64,000 nucleotides of DNA from Cephalopachus bancanus (taxonomy: Eukaryota; Chordata; Mammalia; Primates; Tarsiidae). The DNA lies in NCBI GenBank assembly GCA_027257055.1, contig JAPVLO010000097.1, positions 2,542,001 through 2,606,000 of the forward strand. The letters run 5' to 3'. Under the pieces are notes generated by a model that saw only the letters and a program-made list of their open reading frames with translations, made no database searches and had not been told where the DNA came from. The position numbers and the translations under genes are program-made. Positions 25,460 through 37,325 of the stretch are shown one piece after another (the stretch's first letter is position 1; each line of letters begins with the position of its first letter).

Positions 25460-25513
25460 TCTTTCTTCTTCTTCTTCTTCTTCTTCTTCTTCTTCTTCTT
25501 CTTCTTCTTCTTC
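25460..25513. repeat. (TTC)n microsatellite
   Basis: Pure TTC/CTT repeat, about 17-18 units. It adjoins the poly-T of the antisense Alu at 25514 and probably grew from that Alu's tail. Confidence 0.95.
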
Positions 25514-25807
25514 TTTTTTTTTTTTTAAATCAGGGCCTCCCTCTATTGCCCAGCTGGAGTGCAGTAGTAGATAAAGGCTCACTGCAGCTTTGACCTCCCA
25601 GGCTCAGATGATCCTTCTGCTTCAGCCTCTTGAGTAAATGAGACTACAAATGCACACCACCACACTCAGCAAATTTTTTTGATATTTTGTAGAGATGAGG
25701 TATTACTATGTTGCCCGGGGTGGTCTCAAACTCTTGGACTAAAGCAATCCTCCCACCTCAACCTCCCAAAGTGGAAGAATTACAGGCATGAGCCACTGTG
25801 CCTGGCC
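25514..25807 (-). mobile_element. Older AluJ-like dimer, antisense
   Basis: Both arms are present but diverged, with none of the lineage-specific changes. It ends 'ccactgtgcctggcc'. Confidence 0.88.
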
Positions 25808-26162
25808 TCTGCCACACTTCTTTTCATGTAGAACATGTATTAGCCAGGTTTCCAATCAATAAATGCTGATGCCATCCTATAGGTTTTTTTTTAATTAAAA
25901 TCATGCCAACACATTTCCAAAATGCTGCCTAGAAGGTGATTCTGTGCATATAACCTGCCTTAAGAACGACTTTCCAAGGTTCTTACTCCTGCTCTTTTTT
26001 TAGTGTAAATATCATTCATTCACATCTCTAAGAATTAAACTACCATATAATCTTTATGGTTTAAATAAAATGCCCTCTTCTTGTGAAGACATTATTTAAG
26101 TTCTAAAAATAAAACAAATCCCTACTCCTATGTTTTACAAAACTGTTGCATACTAGTGATAT
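25808..26162. other. Unassigned AT-rich sequence
   Basis: No gene or repeat recognised. It ends at a TA dinucleotide that forms the left target site of the mariner element. Confidence 0.5.
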
Positions 26163-26716
26163 ACGAGGTCTGATAATTATGTTTGCAAAACATCCTAGAA
26201 AAGGCACTACATACCTCACTGCTGAATATCACTATAGTCACCTTCGAAGTATTCCCTTTGGGAAGCTTTGCACCCATGACAGTGCCTAGTCCACTCGTCA
26301 AAGCAATTTTGGAACTCTTTTCCTGGAATGACCATCAGAGCTGTCATTTTTATTTGCCGAGGCCTGACAATTAAGTTCACTAACTTGCCACTGTGCAACT
26401 ACATTGACAGCATTATTCAAATAACTGTATTGAAACATCCTCCCTGCTCACTCGATATGGCTCCCAATGACTTTTTTCTTTACCCGAAGGTAAAAGGAAA
26501 CTGAAAGGAGGATGACATTCAGGACATCAAGGGTAATACGACAACAGCTCTGATGGTGATTCCAGAAAAAGAGTTGCAAATTTGCTTTGACGGGTGGACT
26601 AGGTGCTGGTGTTGGTGTATACAGTTTCATAAGGTGAGTACTTCAAAGGTGACCATAGTGATATTCAACAATGAGTTATGAAACACTTTTTCTAAGATAC
26701 ATTGTCAGACCTTGTA
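26163..26716. mobile_element. Rearranged mariner (Tc1/mariner) element
   Basis: The ends CGAGGTCTGATAATTATG and CATTGTCAGACCTTG are imperfect inverted repeats flanked by TA, the mariner target. Inside are two transposase C-terminal pieces of opposite strand. 26216-26361 reads on minus ('EFQNCFDEWTRHC', 'REYFEGDYSDIQQ'). 26440-26690 reads on plus, starting at the 'SLDMAPNDFFLYPKVKG' region, which matches the mariner YSPDLAP-DF motif holding the third catalytic Asp. An additional terminal-repeat copy (CGAGGCCTGACAATTAAG) sits in the middle at 26359-26376. The N-terminal two thirds of the transposase are missing. Confidence 0.8.
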
Positions 26717-26960
26717 TTCTATTGCATTATAGACATTTATTCATGTGCTTCATTTATTATTGTATCTTCAGCAATCCCGAAGATAGACGTCTCAAAGATC
26801 TGTAAAAGTATATGATCCATCTTCCTGACTTCTGCATCTTGAATATTTAATTACATATTGAGCATTGCTTTTTGCTGAATAAATGTATCAGAATTTCCTA
26901 CATTTTTACTTTGTTTTCTTACTGCTTCTTTTCATTTTTGTTTGCAACCACATCTTTCAT

Positions 26961-26973
26961 ACGCGCGCGCGCG

Positions 26974-27015
<42 letters not shown>
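26961..27015. repeat. (CG)n-(CA)n alternating repeat
   Basis: ACGCGCGCGCGCGCACGC runs into about 20 CA units. It is a strictly alternating purine-pyrimidine stretch, favourable to Z-DNA, in otherwise AT-rich surroundings. Confidence 0.96.
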
Positions 27016-27016
<1 letters not shown>

Positions 27017-27059
27017 CTAGTCTTTATAATTCATTATTTAAAATTGCTAAGTGAAAACT

Positions 27060-30000
27060 GCTTGGACAGGTGATTATTATTATTATGAGTTTGCTAACAT
27101 GATACTCTTAGCCTAATTATTTATAGTTTTTTTTCCTTTATAGGAAAAATTATTGACTATTGAGTACTTTTCTGTAATAGCTGCAACCAGCAGGGCTTTA
27201 CTAGAAAAGGGAAAAAAATCACCTACAGTATATTCTAAAAATGTTAACTGGGAAAATTTGATTGCCCAAATACAGGAAAGAATAAATTTAATTCATATTA
27301 ACATAATTGCCTTTTATTATGTATTAATGACTTTAAAATTCTAACATATATAATAGCTGGCATTTACACAGAAAGGAATGCATTTTTCAGTATTATTCTC
27401 ATATTAAATATGTTAATTAATAAGAAATAGCTGAGAGGAAGAATGTGAAGGACTAGGCTGGGCTTAATCTGAATCCCATTTCATTTGAAAGCCCTCAAAC
27501 CTCATAAATCAAAGTTTCAAAAAGTAGAGCTCTATCAGTAGTACTGTAATTCTTTATAAGTAATTTTTCCACTTTGTTCTTTTTTTATCATTTTTGTTAA
27601 GCTGTTAAAGATGATTTGGGAAGAATTATAGAAAAAATACATTCATTGCCCTGTATCTATCACATATTCACCAGTAGCAAAGAGGTAACTTGACTTTCTT
27701 CAGAAATTTAGATATTATAATGGCCTGAAACCACTTAGAATTTTTCTAAGTGTTTTAGAAGATGGATATCTCTGCAGCTGACTTTGAGTTAGTGTTGCAA
27801 AGCAGAAATAGTACCATAGCTTGTGTTAGATTTATATATATTCTATTTTAAATCTAGGCTTGGTCATTTATTGCTTGGGGCAAATAATTTGAACTCTTGT
27901 AACCTTGGTTTTGTCACTTACTAAAAAAAGAGTTAAAAATATATAACATGGAAGATAATTGTGTTGAATCTAAGTGATAATTCACATAAAATAGAAAACT
28001 TGTACTTAACTTTTAATGAAATATGATAATCATGATCAATTTGAATCCACTAGGCCATCTCTTGCTCCATCTTAACATTTTTATGACTCAGAGAGGTTTA
28101 GAAGTGACAACTTACAACTGAGAGTTTAATTTATAAGTTGGATTAATCAGATTTCTTCAATAATCACATTTTGTGATTCACTAATCCTATCTGTATGCTG
28201 CTGAACTTAGCTTTCATAGCCTATTTGAATCCTCACTTATTGAAAAAGAATAACTGATATGATGCTGAAAATATCTAAGCTTTAAGTTGGCATTTTTTAG
28301 CTAGGGTCAATGTTAACCTTCAGGGCAGTGTGATGTAAAGGGAAAGTAATAAATCTTGCCCTCAACTGACCTTGGTGTTAACCGTTGCTGTAGTTACTTT
28401 TTAGCACTGGATCCATGGGCAAGTCATTGGTGCTTTATGAAATTTAATACTACAGTATATAAAATGTAATATAAATTGTCCTTGGTCTCATTTTTTATAT
28501 TTCACATATGTTTATATTTTATATTTATGTAAGTAAATGCTTATATCTATATTTTAATTATATATGACTATTAATTAGGATTAGGAATATAAAGTCCCAA
28601 ATGGCAGAGTATATTAATTATTTTGGAACAATGCATTGACAGTTATGCCTCATTGTAAACAACATTCACTAGTGAAATGAATAAACAACAACTAAAAACT
28701 AAAATGTCAAAACCTAAAATTTCACACATTTACTAAATTTGAGTTAAACATTATAGAGTGACAGTTCTTGAAAACTTTTCCAAAGAAAAGTTAAATCACA
28801 ATCAGTGGCATTATAGCCAGTACACTGTATTTTTAACTCATTTATTCTTGATATAAAAAGATTCCATTCATTTAACTGACAGTGTTTATTTTTTTCCTCT
28901 TGTCTAGAACATGTTAATATGTACTTAGAAAACATCAGAAATTCTCCTATGTAGTCAAGTATCACTTTGAAGTTAAGATACTGTTGATTGTCATTGTACT
29001 TTAGCTTCCTTAAGTTTCTATTTAATTTATGAAATACTTATTATAAGTAAAAGAAAAGATGTCTTCTAGAAAAAAAAATCAAAATCAGCCATGGCCCCAC
29101 GTCCCTTTTAGTGAAATAGACTGAATGTTAGCATATATTTAGATAAGCTGAATACAGGAAGACACATTTTCATGAAACTGCACTGATTATACTGTATACA
29201 CACTTTTTCTTGTTTCCTCGACTTCTCTAAAAATTTCTGCTGAGTTCTGCTTACCCTGTCTATAAAATAACTGTACTATCACAGATTATAATTTATGGCA
29301 AATTTAGGAGTGCTGAATAAACTTTTGGTTTTGGTAATAAAGTCCTTGATTAAATGTATTTAGACTTGATTCCATACTTTGGAAACCTATTTGGTACTAT
29401 GACTTTAATGTATACATTAGAGGACGAGTTTCTTTTTGACACATGTTGTTCATTTTTAGAAAATTTTAACACTTAAAAAAATAGTCTAGCTTGACTCTTT
29501 CATATATTTACAGCCCTTCCTTGGCAATTGACTCTCAGAAAAATATTTTGTAGAACTATGTAAATGCCACAAATTCTTTTTATAGTCTTTGTCACATTGA
29601 AGACAATGAGACAATGTGTGACAATTCAATGTGGGTTGGAAAAACCAAGGAAACAAAATCAATAGTTATAAAAAGGAGCAAATACTTTTCATATATATTT
29701 CTCAACCAAATCAAGACTTAAGGACATTTAAATATATTGGACTTTTTATCTAATCCTATCTCATTGCATTAGGTAATAAAAAGTCCGGCTACAGAACTAT
29801 AGAACAAAGAATGGTAAATGTGTCACAGAGCCCAAAGAGTAACCTGAAATTTTTTTTTTTTCTTTCTTTCTTTTTGTGCTGTTCGTTCACTAAGTCTCAG
29901 TTTGAGAAAAACTTTTCAATAAAGTTTCCTGGGAACATAGAATAATTAGGAAAAAATGACCTTGAGGTTTATATTGCTTTTAAAACAGTCACTTGGCAAA

Positions 30001-30665
30001 TCATTGTAGGCATGAATGTCACTCTAAGATTGATGTTTATAAGAAAGCTCTCAAATGCAATATATGAACGGAAACTTTGTCTTTTGGCCATGTATGGCAA
30101 ATCTTAGCCCTGACAGTCACTTTTTCCTCTGATGCTGAGAAAGCAAATAACATTTTATAAAACTTAGTATGTGAACTTATGGAAGGTACTAATCTAAAAC
30201 CCATTTGCAGAAGAGTATCTGCTTTTTTAGAAAAATGCATATGCTTGAGTATCAATTTTATTTCACAGAGATTAGTATTCTGAAAATTAGTATGTATTTC
30301 ACTTTTTACATGCATAGATATTTTATAACTTGCTTATATCTCCTTCAAAGAGAACAAATTCAATAACAATATTGTTTATCTTTAAGCCAGTAGTTTTGAA
30401 AACTTGGGAGTGGCAATTTCTGTCTAAATAATATTTTCTTGAATATCATAGTTTTCATCTCACATTATTGGCATAACTTATGTGTTTTAGGTGCAATGTA
30501 GAACGTGTTTCTCATAATACATTTAATTTTCACAATCCAATAAGATTGTTAAGAAACAATTTCTACTGAAACTAAAATGTTCAAACATCTGGTAATTAGA
30601 TCAAGATCTCTGTTATCTATAGAGAGTATAACATGAATTGAGATATAAATAATTTCACCTATGAA
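27060..30665. other. Unassigned AT-rich sequence
   Basis: 3.6 kb without recognisable young repeats or a supported gene. The open frames (for example 92 codons at 30037-30315 and 73 at 28744-28965, both minus) have no family motif and no paired splice evidence. This is one of the longest stretches free of young transposons in the window. Confidence 0.5.
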
Positions 30666-30669
30666 GACT

Positions 30670-31685
30670 TAAAAAAAAAAAGAAGATGTGGTGGGCTAGG
30701 CTCGGTGACTCAGCTTGTAATCCCAGCACCTAGGGAAGCTGAGGTAAGTGAATTGCCTGAGTCTGTGGGTTCGAGACCAGCCCTGGCAACTTGACAAGAC
30801 CTCCTCTCTACAATAAATTTTTTTAAAAATTAGCTTGGTGTGGTAGCAACGTGCCTGTAGTTCTGGCTACTTGGAAGTTGAGGTGGACGGATCTCTGAAC
30901 CCAGCAGATCGACACTGGGGTGGCCGTGAGTGTACCACAGCACTCCAGTCTGGACAACAGAGTGAAACTTCAACTTAAAAAAAAAAAAGATATGGTGTGC
31001 AACTCGGAATTAGGTGCTTAGTAGTCATCACACAGGTGAAGTTTGGGTCTCCCATTGATCCTCACTTCACCTGGTTTGGGATCAGGTACCCTTACTGATG
31101 TTATGTGGGAGCAGCATCCTGGCACTGCCAATCCCTTTCTTGCAGTATTATGGGAAATGTTTCAGGTTCCACTTATGAGTGAGAAAATGTGGTACTCAGT
31201 TCTTTGTTTCTGTGATAGATCACTGAGTATTATAGACTCTAAATTTATACAGGTTGCTGCGAAGTTCATAATTTTGTCCTTCTTCATGGGTGCATAAGTC
31301 CATCAAGTATATGTACCACATTTTTTTTTATCCAGCCCACTTTTGATGGGCAGCACAGTTGGTTCCATGATTTTACTATTGTGAATAGTGCTGCAATAAA
31401 TATGCATGTGCAGGTATCTTTTTTTGTAGAATGATTTGAGTTTCTCCAGGTTTATTCCTAAAAAGAGGATTGCTGGGTTATATGGAAGGTCGAGTTTTAG
31501 ATCTTTTAGAAACCGCTACATTGTTTTGCACAGATGTTATACTAATTTACGTTCCACCAACAGTATAGAAGTGTTCCCTTTTCCTCATCCTCTCCAGCAT
31601 CTGTTGTTTTTTGAGTTATTAATGATGGCCATCCTGACTGGAGTTAGGTATCAACTCAGTGTGCTATTTGTAGTTTTAAAAATTT
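30670..31685 (-). mobile_element. 5'-truncated L1 (3' end), antisense, split by an Alu
   Basis: The 3' UTR block 'gtgaagtttgggtctcccat' and the ORF2 C-terminus up to about 31685 are antisense. The same lineage and landmarks occur at 12817 and 19645. An Alu inserted in its 3' terminal sequence at 30694-30986. Confidence 0.85.
30694..30986 (+). mobile_element. Dimeric Alu, sense
   Basis: TSD AAGATGTGGTG / AAGATATGGTG (30683-30693 and 30987-30997; one mismatch). The element is moderately diverged, with an A-tail at 30977-30986. Confidence 0.92.
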
Positions 31686-31689
31686 GATC

Positions 31690-31976
31690 CTGAGACATGG
31701 TAGATTAATGCATATATTTTTCTTATGAAGAAGTATGAAGCAAGTATGGTGTATATAAATCAGAGTAGAATTAATAAAATGGTCTGATAGTGTGACAAAG
31801 TTGAAGTTCAGAAAAAAAAGAATTATTATCACGGGTCAGAAAACTTGAATTTAAATCTAACAAACCAGTTGTTAGATGTGTGACTGGCAGTATTACCTAC
31901 TTTCTTTCCACACCATGCTATGAGGATGATTGAGGTCAATGACTGTGAATGTGATTTGAAACCAAGCTATAGCTAA
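31690..31976. other. Unassigned sequence
   Basis: Short unassigned interval between the L1 and the next Alu. No gene seen. Confidence 0.5.
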
Positions 31977-31990
31977 TCAATTAAAGTTTT

Positions 31991-32289
31991 GTTTTTGTTT
32001 TTTTTTTTTTTGAGTTGGAGTCTCACTCTGTCACCCAGACTGGAGTGAAATGGCCACTCCTGGCCACTGCAGCCTTGACCTGCTGGGCTCCGGCGATCCT
32101 TCCGCCTCAGCCTTCCAAGTATCTGGAACTACAGGCGCGCGCTACCATGCTTGGCTAATTTTTGACTTATTGTAGAGATGAGGTCTCGCCAAGTTGCCCA
32201 GGCCGGTCTCGAACCCGCGGACTCAGGCAATCCACTCACCTCAGCCTCCCAAAACGCTGGGATTATAGGCTGAACCACTGAGCCTGGCT
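31991..32289 (-). mobile_element. Dimeric Alu, antisense
   Basis: Full length, with a perfect 14-bp TSD TCAATTAAAGTTTT (31977-31990 and 32290-32303). It carries the lineage-specific bases. Confidence 0.95.
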
Positions 32290-32303
32290 TCAATTAAAGT
32301 TTT

Positions 32304-32855
32304 ATCAGTATTTGACAGTCCTTACAGAAATCAGGATTTATTCCATGATGAATTTAGTGAAGACTTTTTTTTTACATCATTCCAATCATTTCATTTCAAT
32401 TGCAAAGCTAGCAGAAGTCATTATGAAAGTAAAGAACACTTTGCATAAAGTTTTTCATAGAATTTATCTCAGTAGCTAAAGTCACTCCCTGGTTTATAAA
32501 GGGTATATGGACAAGTCATTGCAAGGAAACTCTGTAATGCAATATACAGATGAGAACTTTGTCTTCTGGAATTTGCTTATAAAATAAATCACTGAATCCA
32601 GATACACATTTTTTTTCCTTTCCTTGCTCTATTTGTCCTATCAGGACATATGATAGAATATTAAGGAGAAATGGCCAAGGCAAACAGCTTTGTCAACTTC
32701 CTAATCCTAGGTGAAACTATTCTGTATTTTTACACTTAAGAGTGATGTTAGTTGTTGACCTTCCATAAAAAGAAAATTAAATGATAAATAAAACCAATGT
32801 AAGAAATTACTTCTTTGAAAAGTTTATAAAATCAATACACCTCTAGACAGAATGA
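32304..32855. other. Unassigned AT-rich sequence
   Basis: Nothing recognisable except AT-rich filler. No supported open frame. Confidence 0.5.
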
Positions 32856-32859
32856 CCTA

Positions 32860-34560
32860 GAAAAAAAAAGAAAAATTATCACTAATGAAATAGAATTTGT
32901 CACATAAAAATAAAGCTTGAAAGAGAATAAAAACAGGCATACGACAATAAATTTGACAACAGATAACATGGAAAATTTTATATAATATTATATATTACAA
33001 AAGATCACTCAAGAAGTAGATAATCTGAGTAGGCATAGAGTCAATAAAGATATTGTAATTTAAAACTCACACAAAAAATATCAGGCACAGATATTTTATT
33101 GGTGAAGTCAATCAAATGTTTAAGAAAGAAAGAATACCACTTGTATAACCTTTTGCAAAAATGCAGACCAGATATTTCTTAACAAAGATGTTCTTCATCA
33201 GGTTAAAGACATTTAATTTGAATAGGTGTTAAATGCTTTTGTTATTTTTCTCTCTATATTGAGATAATAATATGCTTATTCTTTTAATTTTATCAATGTG
33301 ATAAATATATTTTGTTTTTGAATACTAATCTAATATCACATCCTGTGACAAAACATATTTGGTCAGAAAGTTGTGTTTTAAATGATTCTTGATTCAATTT
33401 GCTAAAGTTTTATGAAGGATTTTTTTTGTCTACACTCATAAGAATTATTGGTCTGTTGATTGATTGTCTTATATTTGTCTATTATTGTCATTAAGACACC
33501 TATGATCTCATAAAGTGATTGAAAAGCACCTGCTTTAGGTTCGTCTGAAAAGCTTACAATTCTCTGGTAGTTTGGTCAATTCCAGTCAATTCTTCTTGAA
33601 ATCCATTGATAACTTCTTAAGATCTGCTGCAGAACTGTGTGCCTATATATAATACTGTATCATATACTTAAAAAATCTGTTAATCGATTTGACCTCCTGT
33701 TCAGTGTCCTTACCACAATAAAATAAAATAAAATTTTACAGGTTCATACATGTCGTCACAAATGACAAGTATTCATTCCTCCTATGCTATGGAATAGCAT
33801 TCCCTTGTGCGTATATACTATATTAGCTTTATTTATTTTTCCATTGATGGACACTTAGGTTGATTCATTATCTTGACTATTGAGAACAATGCTACCATAA
33901 ACATGGGAGTCTGATAGCTCTTCAACATACTGATAAATTTTCTTGGATAAATACCCAGTAGTGGGATATGATCAAGAATATGGTAGTTCTATTTTTAATT
34001 TTTAGAGAAATTTCCATATTGTTTTTCAGATGAGATCAGGCATGTTCAGGATGGTATGGTCAGAGACAAATACTGTTTTTCATAATGATTGTTCTAATTT
34101 ACATTTCTACTAAGAGTATGTTAAGTGACATAAGGCAGGTATAGAAAGACAAATGCTATGTGTCACTTATATGTGGAATCTAAAACAGTTGATCTTATAG
34201 AAGTAAAGAGCAGAGAAGTAGTTACTGGAGGCCTGGGATAATAGAAGGAAGGGAAGATGGAAAGAGATTAGTCAATAGGTACAATGTTACGGTTTTATAC
34301 AAAGAATAAGTTCTGCTATTCTATTGCACAGTAGGGTGACTACACATAACAATAATGTATTGTATATTTCAAAATGTCTAAAAGAGATAATTCTAAATAT
34401 TCTTACCACAAAGAAATGATAAATATTTGAGGTGATCAATTTGTTAATTTCCCTGATTTGGTCATTATAGACTATATTCCTGTATTGCAACATCACATCG
34501 TACCCAATTCATACATACAATTATTATGTGTCAACTAAAAGTAAAATTTTAAAAAGGTCT
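32860..34560. mobile_element. Mosaic of old L1M fragments in alternating orientation
   Basis: 32860-33170 reads in sense as decayed ORF2. 33180-34100 reads antisense, with RT-region text such as 'ttcttgattcaatttgctaa' and the C-terminal part around 'cccagtagtgggatatgatc'. 34110-34560 is a sense 3' end ('tcacttatatgtggaatcta'). This fits either a 5'-inverted insertion or several fragments. Boundaries are approximate. Confidence 0.5.
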
Positions 34561-36213
34561 CCCTGAACTTCAGTATTTTCAATTTTGTAGACCATTGTGG
34601 TGCATGGAATCTGCCTCCTTGCGCTGGAGTCCCATATTATTGAGAGGTCACCTCCTTTTTTCCCTTCTCTCAGATATTATAGCCCTGCAGAGCCGGGCTG
34701 AAAACAACTGTTTCATATTACTTTGTCCAGGTTTTCCATTATTTACAGATGGAAGTTAAATATAGTCACAGGTCTCTGTCATGGACAGAAGTAGAAGTCT
34801 GGTAATATAATTTATATTGTTGTTAATATTTTTCAGTTTGTTCAGCATTGATGTGTATTATTGGGCTTCAGTTTGCATTGTCCAGAAGTATTGTATGATG
34901 AATGTAGCAAATATCCATGTCCCTTTGGGTTTTACATCTTAGTGTATGTTGGTCTGACTTCAGATTACAGTATCTGCATTTCTTTGTCTTCAGGTGTTTT
35001 CTATCTTGCTCTTAGCTGGCATTAACCACTGACCCTCCTCCCCTCAGTTCTGTATAAAAGACATATAGGAACTGGCATAAAAGTGTTTCAGCTTTATTGC
35101 ATCTCTGGCAAGGGACCTCTGGGTTATGTGTTATTTTTCCTTCCTTTTTGTTTCACTTCCTTACTCCTTGCCACTATTTATTAGAAATACCTCCTAAAAA
35201 GACTAGTTGCACAAATAAATCACTTGCATTATTCATATCAGAGTCTGCTCCTAGAGAATTCCAGATTAAAACAATGAGAAATTTAAAAATCTGAATTATT
35301 TTCCCAAAGAACAACTAATTTCAATATAAGAATATTAACATTACATTTTCTGCTTTTCTATACTTAAATTTGGACTAATGGTGATTGCTACCTTCTTTAA
35401 AAATGTTTTTTCAATCAACAACAAATAAAATAGATTAAGTGGCTTTATAAATAAATTAAAAGTTTTTAAAAATCAATTACCTATTTATCAAATAAGTTGT
35501 AAATATTCTGCACAAATAAATTGCTACAATTTTTTTTCCTTTGGGGAAATTTTGTGTATAATAGCCTATTTTTTAAAAATTGGGTTGTCTGGCCAAATTT
35601 CATTCATGGTGGGTCAGGAAAGAAGTTATATTAAGCATTAAATTATTTTGCAAATAAGAAGTTAACAATAGTTGACAGGTCTCAATTTTTAAAAGAGTCA
35701 TATAAATGAATAGGCTATTTAGAAATACAGCAATTCATTTTTCATATTCTTCCCTAATTTTGAAAGATAATATCTGACATTTTATTTAGTTGCTTATATA
35801 TTTATATATTAATTATTTATTGAAGGACTGCTCATATTTTTGCTCTGGGATAAACTTTGAACATAACAGTAAATAAGGAAGACATAATTACCACGCTTCC
35901 ACAGACTAATTCATGGAGGTGAGGATGATTGTAAGAAAAGATAAAATATGCACAATATGATATATGTTATTTTTAAAAAGACAATATCTGTAGGAGGACA
36001 TAGTAGGGATATTTATTTTGGGCAAACAAAGTTTGAGTACGTGATTGCATTTTGCCTTAGATATAAAAAATGATTCAAATTAGCCTGATTGATGGAGTTT
36101 GTATATATATGTTAGAAGAAGATTCAGGCAGAAAAGCAGCAAGTTCTAAATGAGACAAAGAGCATTTGAGGAAATGGAAATAGCAAAAAAAGATGCCTAT
36201 GGTTATAGCTTTA
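34561..36213. other. Unassigned AT-rich sequence
   Basis: No recognised repeat or gene. The 65-codon frame at 35097-35294 has no supporting feature. Confidence 0.45.
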
Positions 36214-36376
36214 ACTCAGAAATCGTCTTAGGAGGTGTTTGAAGTCTTCTCAGAAGACTCAGTTATGCTCTTAAGAGATTTGGGGGGGGGTCTTCTCAAA
36301 AGACTCAGAAATTTTCTTAAGAGGTTTTTACAGTCTTTTTCAGAAGACTCAGAAGTCTTCTTAGGAGGTTTTTGGG
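36214..36376. repeat. Minisatellite, 43-46 bp unit, about 3.7 copies
   Basis: Units start with ACTCAG at 36214, 36257, 36303 and 36347, with lengths of 43, 46, 44 and a partial copy. A shared core is ACTCAGAA-TCTTCTTAGGAGG followed by a G/T-rich spacer and TCTTCTCAGAAG. The boundary between units contains inverted arms (AGAAGACT and AGTCTTCT at 36343-36362). The 65-codon open frame here (36235-36432), with its repeated FSEDSE peptide, is a product of the repeat. Confidence 0.85.
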
Positions 36377-37001
36377 GGAAACTGGAGGCACAGAATAGAG
36401 TAGTAGGAGAAGAAATGATAAATAAAATATAGACATTTGAAAAATGTAATTGATTGTGAAAGTAGAAGGTAGAAAATTCTTAAGCATGACATCCACTACT
36501 CTAGTCTGAAAGACAAGTACATTAGAGATATCATCTCTGAAAGCTGAATTTAGGAAGAGGAAGAATTATATAGAACTTTGGTGTGGTGACTTTGAGGAGT
36601 TTATGACATTTTGATGGCTGGTATATGGATTTTGTGTCTGACTGAAAGAGGAGATATCTGAGAAGGACATAAAGATTTGGCATCATCAATATTTATATAG
36701 GAAAAACGCCACCATGAAAACAAGTTCACTAGAAAGAAATGTAGAGAAAGATGATAAAACTTGGATGCCTGTAGTTTGGAGAATAATAAATTGGTATTAT
36801 TTCAAGGTATGACAGTTATTAGCCATGAGATTTAGAGTAACTCATATGACTTATGAGGAACTCAGTTTTTTCATCTGTAAAATCCAGAATCTGTGCAATA
36901 TAATAGAACATATAGTTCTAAAATTCAAGAAATCCAAGACACTTTCTGTTTGTTTTTAACCTATTGTCTTAGCTAACACAAAAGTTATACATATAATCAT
37001 C
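36377..37001. other. Unassigned sequence
   Basis: Purine-rich, with no recognised element or gene. Confidence 0.5.
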
Positions 37002-37325
37002 CTGTAGTATCCACAGTAGATTGGTTTCAGGACTGCCCCCCTTCCTGTGGATATCAAAATCCAAGAATGCTCAAGTTCTTTATGTAAAATGGCATAGTAT
37101 TTGCATGTAGCCTACACATTCTTCCATATATTTAAAATAATCTTTAGATAATTTATGATACCTGGGACAATATAAATGCCCTATAAATAGTTGTTATGCT
37201 TTATTGCTTTCATTTGCATTATTTTATTGTTGTTTTGTTATTTGATTTTTTCTTTTCCTTTTTGGAACATTTACAGTTCAAGGTGGGCTAACCCACAGGT
37301 ATGAAAACCTCTTATACAGAGGACT
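37002..37325 (+). mobile_element. MER2-like Tigger DNA transposon (non-autonomous)
   Basis: 'tagtatccacagtagattgg', 'ggcatagtatttgcatgtag' and 'aatgccctataaatagttgt' follow the internal order of the MER2/Tigger short element, with loss of part of the left end. It makes no protein. Family known from memory. Confidence 0.75.

Noticed and set aside
30037..30315. 92-codon minus frame
   Set aside because: No acceptor/donor pair or family motif found, and it is of a length expected by chance in 64 kb.
36235..36432. Repeat protein with FSEDSE motif
   Set aside because: It is a translation of the minisatellite. The frame is kept only because some unit lengths preserve phase.
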